Source: an uncultured Mycoplasmatota bacterium (GTDB taxonomy: Bacteria; Bacillota_I; Bacilli_A; RF39; UBA660). Taken from it: 64,000 nt of DNA. The notes beneath the pieces are model-generated. The model had not been told where the DNA came from. It searched no databases and saw nothing but the letters and a program-made list of their open reading frames with translations. The position numbers and the translations under genes are program-made. Each line of letters starts with the position of its first letter. Position 1 is the stretch's first letter. Location: NCBI GenBank assembly GCA_947652325.1, contig CANTCQ010000002.1, positions 62,001-126,000 of the forward strand. The letters run 5' to 3'. Positions 62,275-64,000 of this stretch are shown here, in pieces.

Positions 62275-62294
62275 AAAAAAGCCTTTAAAGGCTT
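62275..62294 (-). terminator. Terminator of the tRNA-Arg gene
   Basis: On the minus strand AAGCCTTTAAAGGCTT is a perfect palindrome followed by a T run. Confidence 0.75.
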
Positions 62295-62305
62295 AAATTC
62301 TCAAG

Positions 62306-62382
62306 TGGTGTCCTGGGAGTGATTCGAACACTCGACCGTACGCTTAGAAGGCGTATGCTCTATCCAGCTGAGCTACCAGGAC
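62306..62382 (-). tRNA. tRNA-Arg (UCU)
   Basis: On the minus strand the 77-base gene has acceptor arms GTCCTGG and CCAGGAC, a D arm with AGCTCAGCTGG, an anticodon stem TACGC/GCGTA with loop CTTCTAA (anticodon TCT, decoding AGA), and a T arm with GTTCGAATC. The 3' CCA is encoded. AGA is the main Arg codon in this AT-rich DNA. Confidence 0.96.
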
Positions 62383-62403
62383 AAAAATCAGCTTTCGTAA
62401 CTG

Positions 62404-62432
62404 ATTATATAATAATATTCTGGATTATTCAA
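62404..62432 (-). promoter_or_regulatory. Sigma-A promoter of the tRNA gene
   Basis: On the minus strand TTGAAT and TATAAT with a 17-base spacer. The -35 box overlaps the stop codon of gerM. Confidence 0.6.
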
Positions 62433-63378
62433 GAGAATTTATAACTAAATTTACATTTTTGTCGCCTTCTTGAACTGAAAATTCCACTTGTTCTATATGA
62501 TACGTATCACGTAAAGATAAATAAATCGTATATTGAACTTCTTCTAAAATGGTTGAGTTTTCAATACCATCTAATAAATATTCATTAAAAGACAATTTAA
62601 TTTCTTTTTCCATAATTTCATAATTGGTAATCTCTGCATTGGCATTTAAATAGCTAATCAAATTTGACTCATAAATAGGAGAACTCTTTAATTTTTCGAC
62701 AATAATTTCTACTTTTTCTTGAGTCAAATTACTTACATAAGTTACTGGAACGTAATAAAACATATCTTCTGTCTTACTTCCGTAATAAATAGTTGTTTTT
62801 GATGTATTTTTCATACTTTCGATATCATAAACTTTATTTACGCCAAAATTTTTATTTAAAAGAGTAGGTAATTTTTCTTTACTAAAGGGAAGTTCTGTTA
62901 ATTGTTTTCCTTCAACAAAAAGTAATACGTTCTCAATATTTGGGAGTTCTGTAACGGAATACACAATAGATTCTACCATTTTTCGTTCTAATTCTTGAGT
63001 AGTATTTAAAAACTCTTTAGAAAAATCGAGTTTTAAAAGTTTATTTTCTAAAGTAGCATTTAGAATCATAGTTCCTTGTGGTATTACTCCATAAAAATCG
63101 GTAGGAATGTATTCATTATTTTTACTCTTTAAGGTTAAAATAGCTATGATTTCTTTTATTTTATCAATACTTTCTTTCGAAGTAATTGCCATGTTAACTC
63201 TAGAAACATAATGATTCTTATCTAAAAGATAAACGACTCCCTTTTGTACCTCTGTATAGGATAAATTTTGTTTATATGGATTTTCTTCTAATTTAGTTGG
63301 AAAAAAATAAGTGACGAGTAGAATAAGAAGAGCCAAAGAAGAAATTGTAATACGCCTTATTATGCCTTTTTTTAACAT
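62425..63378 (-). CDS. gerM: GerM-type spore germination/sporulation protein
   Basis: This 317-residue protein has an N-terminal membrane helix (about residues 9-26) and two GerMN domains: one with IPQGTMILNATLENKLLKLDFSKEFLN and IVYSVTELPNIENVLLFVEGK, and a second with TIYYGSKTEDMFYYVPVTYV to LSFNEYLLDG. GerM is exported to the intermembrane space and works in engulfment and the SpoIIQ-SpoIIIAH channel. A lipobox Cys is absent, so it is anchored by the helix. It lies downstream of gerE on the same strand. Confidence 0.88.
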   Translation of the reverse strand: MLKKGIIRRITISSLALLILLVTYFFPTKLEENPYKQNLSYTEVQKGVVYLLDKNHYVSRVNMAITSKESIDKIKEIIAILTLKSKNNEYIPTDFYGVIPQGTMILNATLENKLLKLDFSKEFLNTTQELERKMVESIVYSVTELPNIENVLLFVEGKQLTELPFSKEKLPTLLNKNFGVNKVYDIESMKNTSKTTIYYGSKTEDMFYYVPVTYVSNLTQEKVEIIVEKLKSSPIYESNLISYLNANAEITNYEIMEKEIKLSFNEYLLDGIENSTILEEVQYTIYLSLRDTYHIEQVEFSVQEGDKNVNLVINSLE

Positions 63379-63431
63379 CTATGCTTCACCTAATAAAATA
63401 TATTAAAATAAAAACATTTTATTCCAAAAAA

Positions 63432-63461
63432 ATAAAAAAATCTCATCTAATGGTAGATGAG
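63432..63461 (-). terminator. Terminator of gerE
   Basis: CTCATCTA pairs with TAGATGAG over a four-base loop, followed on the minus strand by ATTTTTTT. Confidence 0.8.
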
Positions 63462-63476
63462 CATTTATTAGGCATT

Positions 63477-63683
63477 TTATATCGTAATTTCTCCAAGTTT
63501 TAATAATTCAACAACAGCTTGCGCTCTTCCTTTAACACCTAGTTTTTGCATGGCATTTGAAATATGATTACGTACTGTTTTCTCGCTAATTCCTAAAAAT
63601 TCAGCAATTTCTTTTGTTGATTTATTTAAAACAAGTAATTCAAAAACTTCTTGTTCTCGCATTGTTAATATTCCTTTTTTCAC
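63477..63683 (-). CDS. gerE: GerE-type LuxR-family sporulation regulator
   Basis: The 68-residue protein is a bare LuxR/GerE helix-turn-helix: LTMREQEVFELLVLNKSTKEIAEFLGISEKTVRNHISNAMQKLGV. The start is GTG with GAGG upstream. In Bacillus GerE adjusts sigma-K-dependent transcription late in the mother cell. Size and linkage to spoIIIAH and gerM support GerE over a general LuxR protein. A candidate mother-cell promoter lies upstream. Confidence 0.87.
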   Translation of the reverse strand: MKKGILTMREQEVFELLVLNKSTKEIAEFLGISEKTVRNHISNAMQKLGVKGRAQAVVELLKLGEITI

Positions 63684-63725
63684 TCTGATTCCTCACTTTC
63701 TACTTAATACTTTTTGTAACTATAG

Positions 63726-63752
63726 TATTTTATGAAGTATTAATTTTTAAGT
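63726..63752 (-). promoter_or_regulatory. Candidate sigma-K/sigma-E-type promoter of gerE
   Basis: On the minus strand AC (63751-63752) is followed after 16 bases by CATAAAATA (63726-63734), matching AC-N16-CATAnnnTA of sigma-K. AT-rich DNA makes chance matches possible. Confidence 0.45.
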
Positions 63753-63778
63753 GAGGTAAATCTGCCTAAAAAATAAGA

Positions 63779-64000
63779 TTATCCTTGAAATTTTACAACA
63801 ATATACATTTTTGTATCGTATTCTTCTTGTATGGTTCTAATAATATTATTTGCTAAAGCACTATTATGTTCTTGACTTGCAACTGTTACACTAATCTGTT
63901 CATTTTTAATTTTAATAAAAGAGTCTAACTTGAATTTTTCTTTAATCTTTTTTTCTAGACTTTCTTCTTTTCCTTTATTTGCATTTAAGGTTTGAAGAGA
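63779..64000 (-). CDS. spoIIIAH: SpoIIIAH-like C-terminal end (partial, start beyond window)
   Basis: The minus-strand frame enters from the right edge and ends at TAA 63779-63781, giving 73 residues. It ends FIKIKNEQISVTVASQEHNSALANNIIRTIQEEYDTKMYIVVKFQG. This resembles the C-terminal ring-building domain of SpoIIIAH (strand, V-x-V-x-V, helix with I-x-x-I-V, then final strand I-x-I-x-F). SpoIIIAH pairs with SpoIIQ in the forespore channel. Identification rests on this short end and the gerE/gerM context. Confidence 0.7.
   Translation of the reverse strand, partial: SLQTLNANKGKEESLEKKIKEKFKLDSFIKIKNEQISVTVASQEHNSALANNIIRTIQEEYDTKMYIVVKFQG

Noticed and set aside
1-64000. TGA read as tryptophan (Mycoplasma-type code)
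   Set aside because: TGA ends several genes at the expected place (for example prpC and yceD), and Trp positions use TGG.
1-64000. CRISPR arrays, insertion sequences, prophage or rRNA
   Set aside because: I saw no regularly spaced repeats, transposase or phage structural motifs, and no rRNA-like sequence.

Overview
The window is 64 kb of very AT-rich, gene-dense DNA from a low-GC Gram-positive (Bacillota) chromosome. Lineage evidence is internal: PolC plus DnaE as replicative polymerases, the fmt-rlmN-PP2C-PASTA kinase-rsgA-rpe cluster, the tmcAL/yceD/rpmF cluster, a T-box ahead of ileS, and sporulation genes (gerE, gerM and the C-terminal end of spoIIIAH) at the right edge. TGA is used as a stop and Trp is TGG, so this is not a Mycoplasma-type code. 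The small genes and AT bias suggest a host-associated, reduced-genome relative of Bacilli or Clostridia, but the exact lineage is inference. I see no insertion sequence, prophage, CRISPR array or rRNA. One tRNA gene (Arg, UCU) is present.

Layout. 1-2.5 kb: tail of an ECF-type sigma factor gene followed by a DUF4367-like anti-sigma protein and two membrane-anchored proteins, the last with a serpin-like arrangement. 2.6-14.8 kb: housekeeping and metabolic genes, including a membrane glycerophosphodiesterase, a PAP2-DgkA fusion, a tRNA-editing YbaK protein, a sirtuin, a secreted nuclease, a U32 peptidase-family protein and deoD. 14.8-16.5 kb: an XRE regulator diverging from a TasA-like/BspA surface protein, with a perfect palindrome set between the -35 and -10 boxes. 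16.6-22.4 kb: phosphohexomutase, two small genes, and T-box-controlled ileS, whose product carries a non-canonical GXHH signature. 22.4-24.9 kb: a minus-strand operon of three enzymes without visible signal peptides (papain-like, M14 peptidase, L,D-transpeptidase) diverging from murF. 26.5-33.6 kb: NfeD/stomatin pair, lipoprotein, DNA-deoxyinosine glycosylase and priA.

33.7-41.8 kb: two small or degraded genes, the fmt to rpe translation and signalling cluster, and a convergent gene for ribosomal protein bL28 that is easily missed because it is short. 41.9-51.6 kb: a HelD-type helicase with a leader terminator, then dnaE and polC in tandem. 51.7-56.0 kb: HD hydrolase, LysR regulator and polA. 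56.0-57.7 kb: a pyroglutamyl-peptidase gene and a glutamine-amidotransferase/VanY fusion gene, both broken by single-base shifts that all fall in poly(A) runs. 57.8-62.2 kb: a zincin-like protein, mutM, an unknown gene, tmcAL, yceD and rpmF. 62.3-64.0 kb: tRNA-Arg and sporulation genes.

Regulation. Many genes have an extended -10 (TGnTATAAT) only 15-33 bases before the start codon, often directly after the T-tract of the preceding terminator, so leaders are very short. Fully consensus sigma-A promoters occur before a few genes. Several ORF starts were moved inward because the ribosome binding site or promoter demands it (GDPD, deoD, ileS, fmt, helD, polC, mutM, tmcAL and others).
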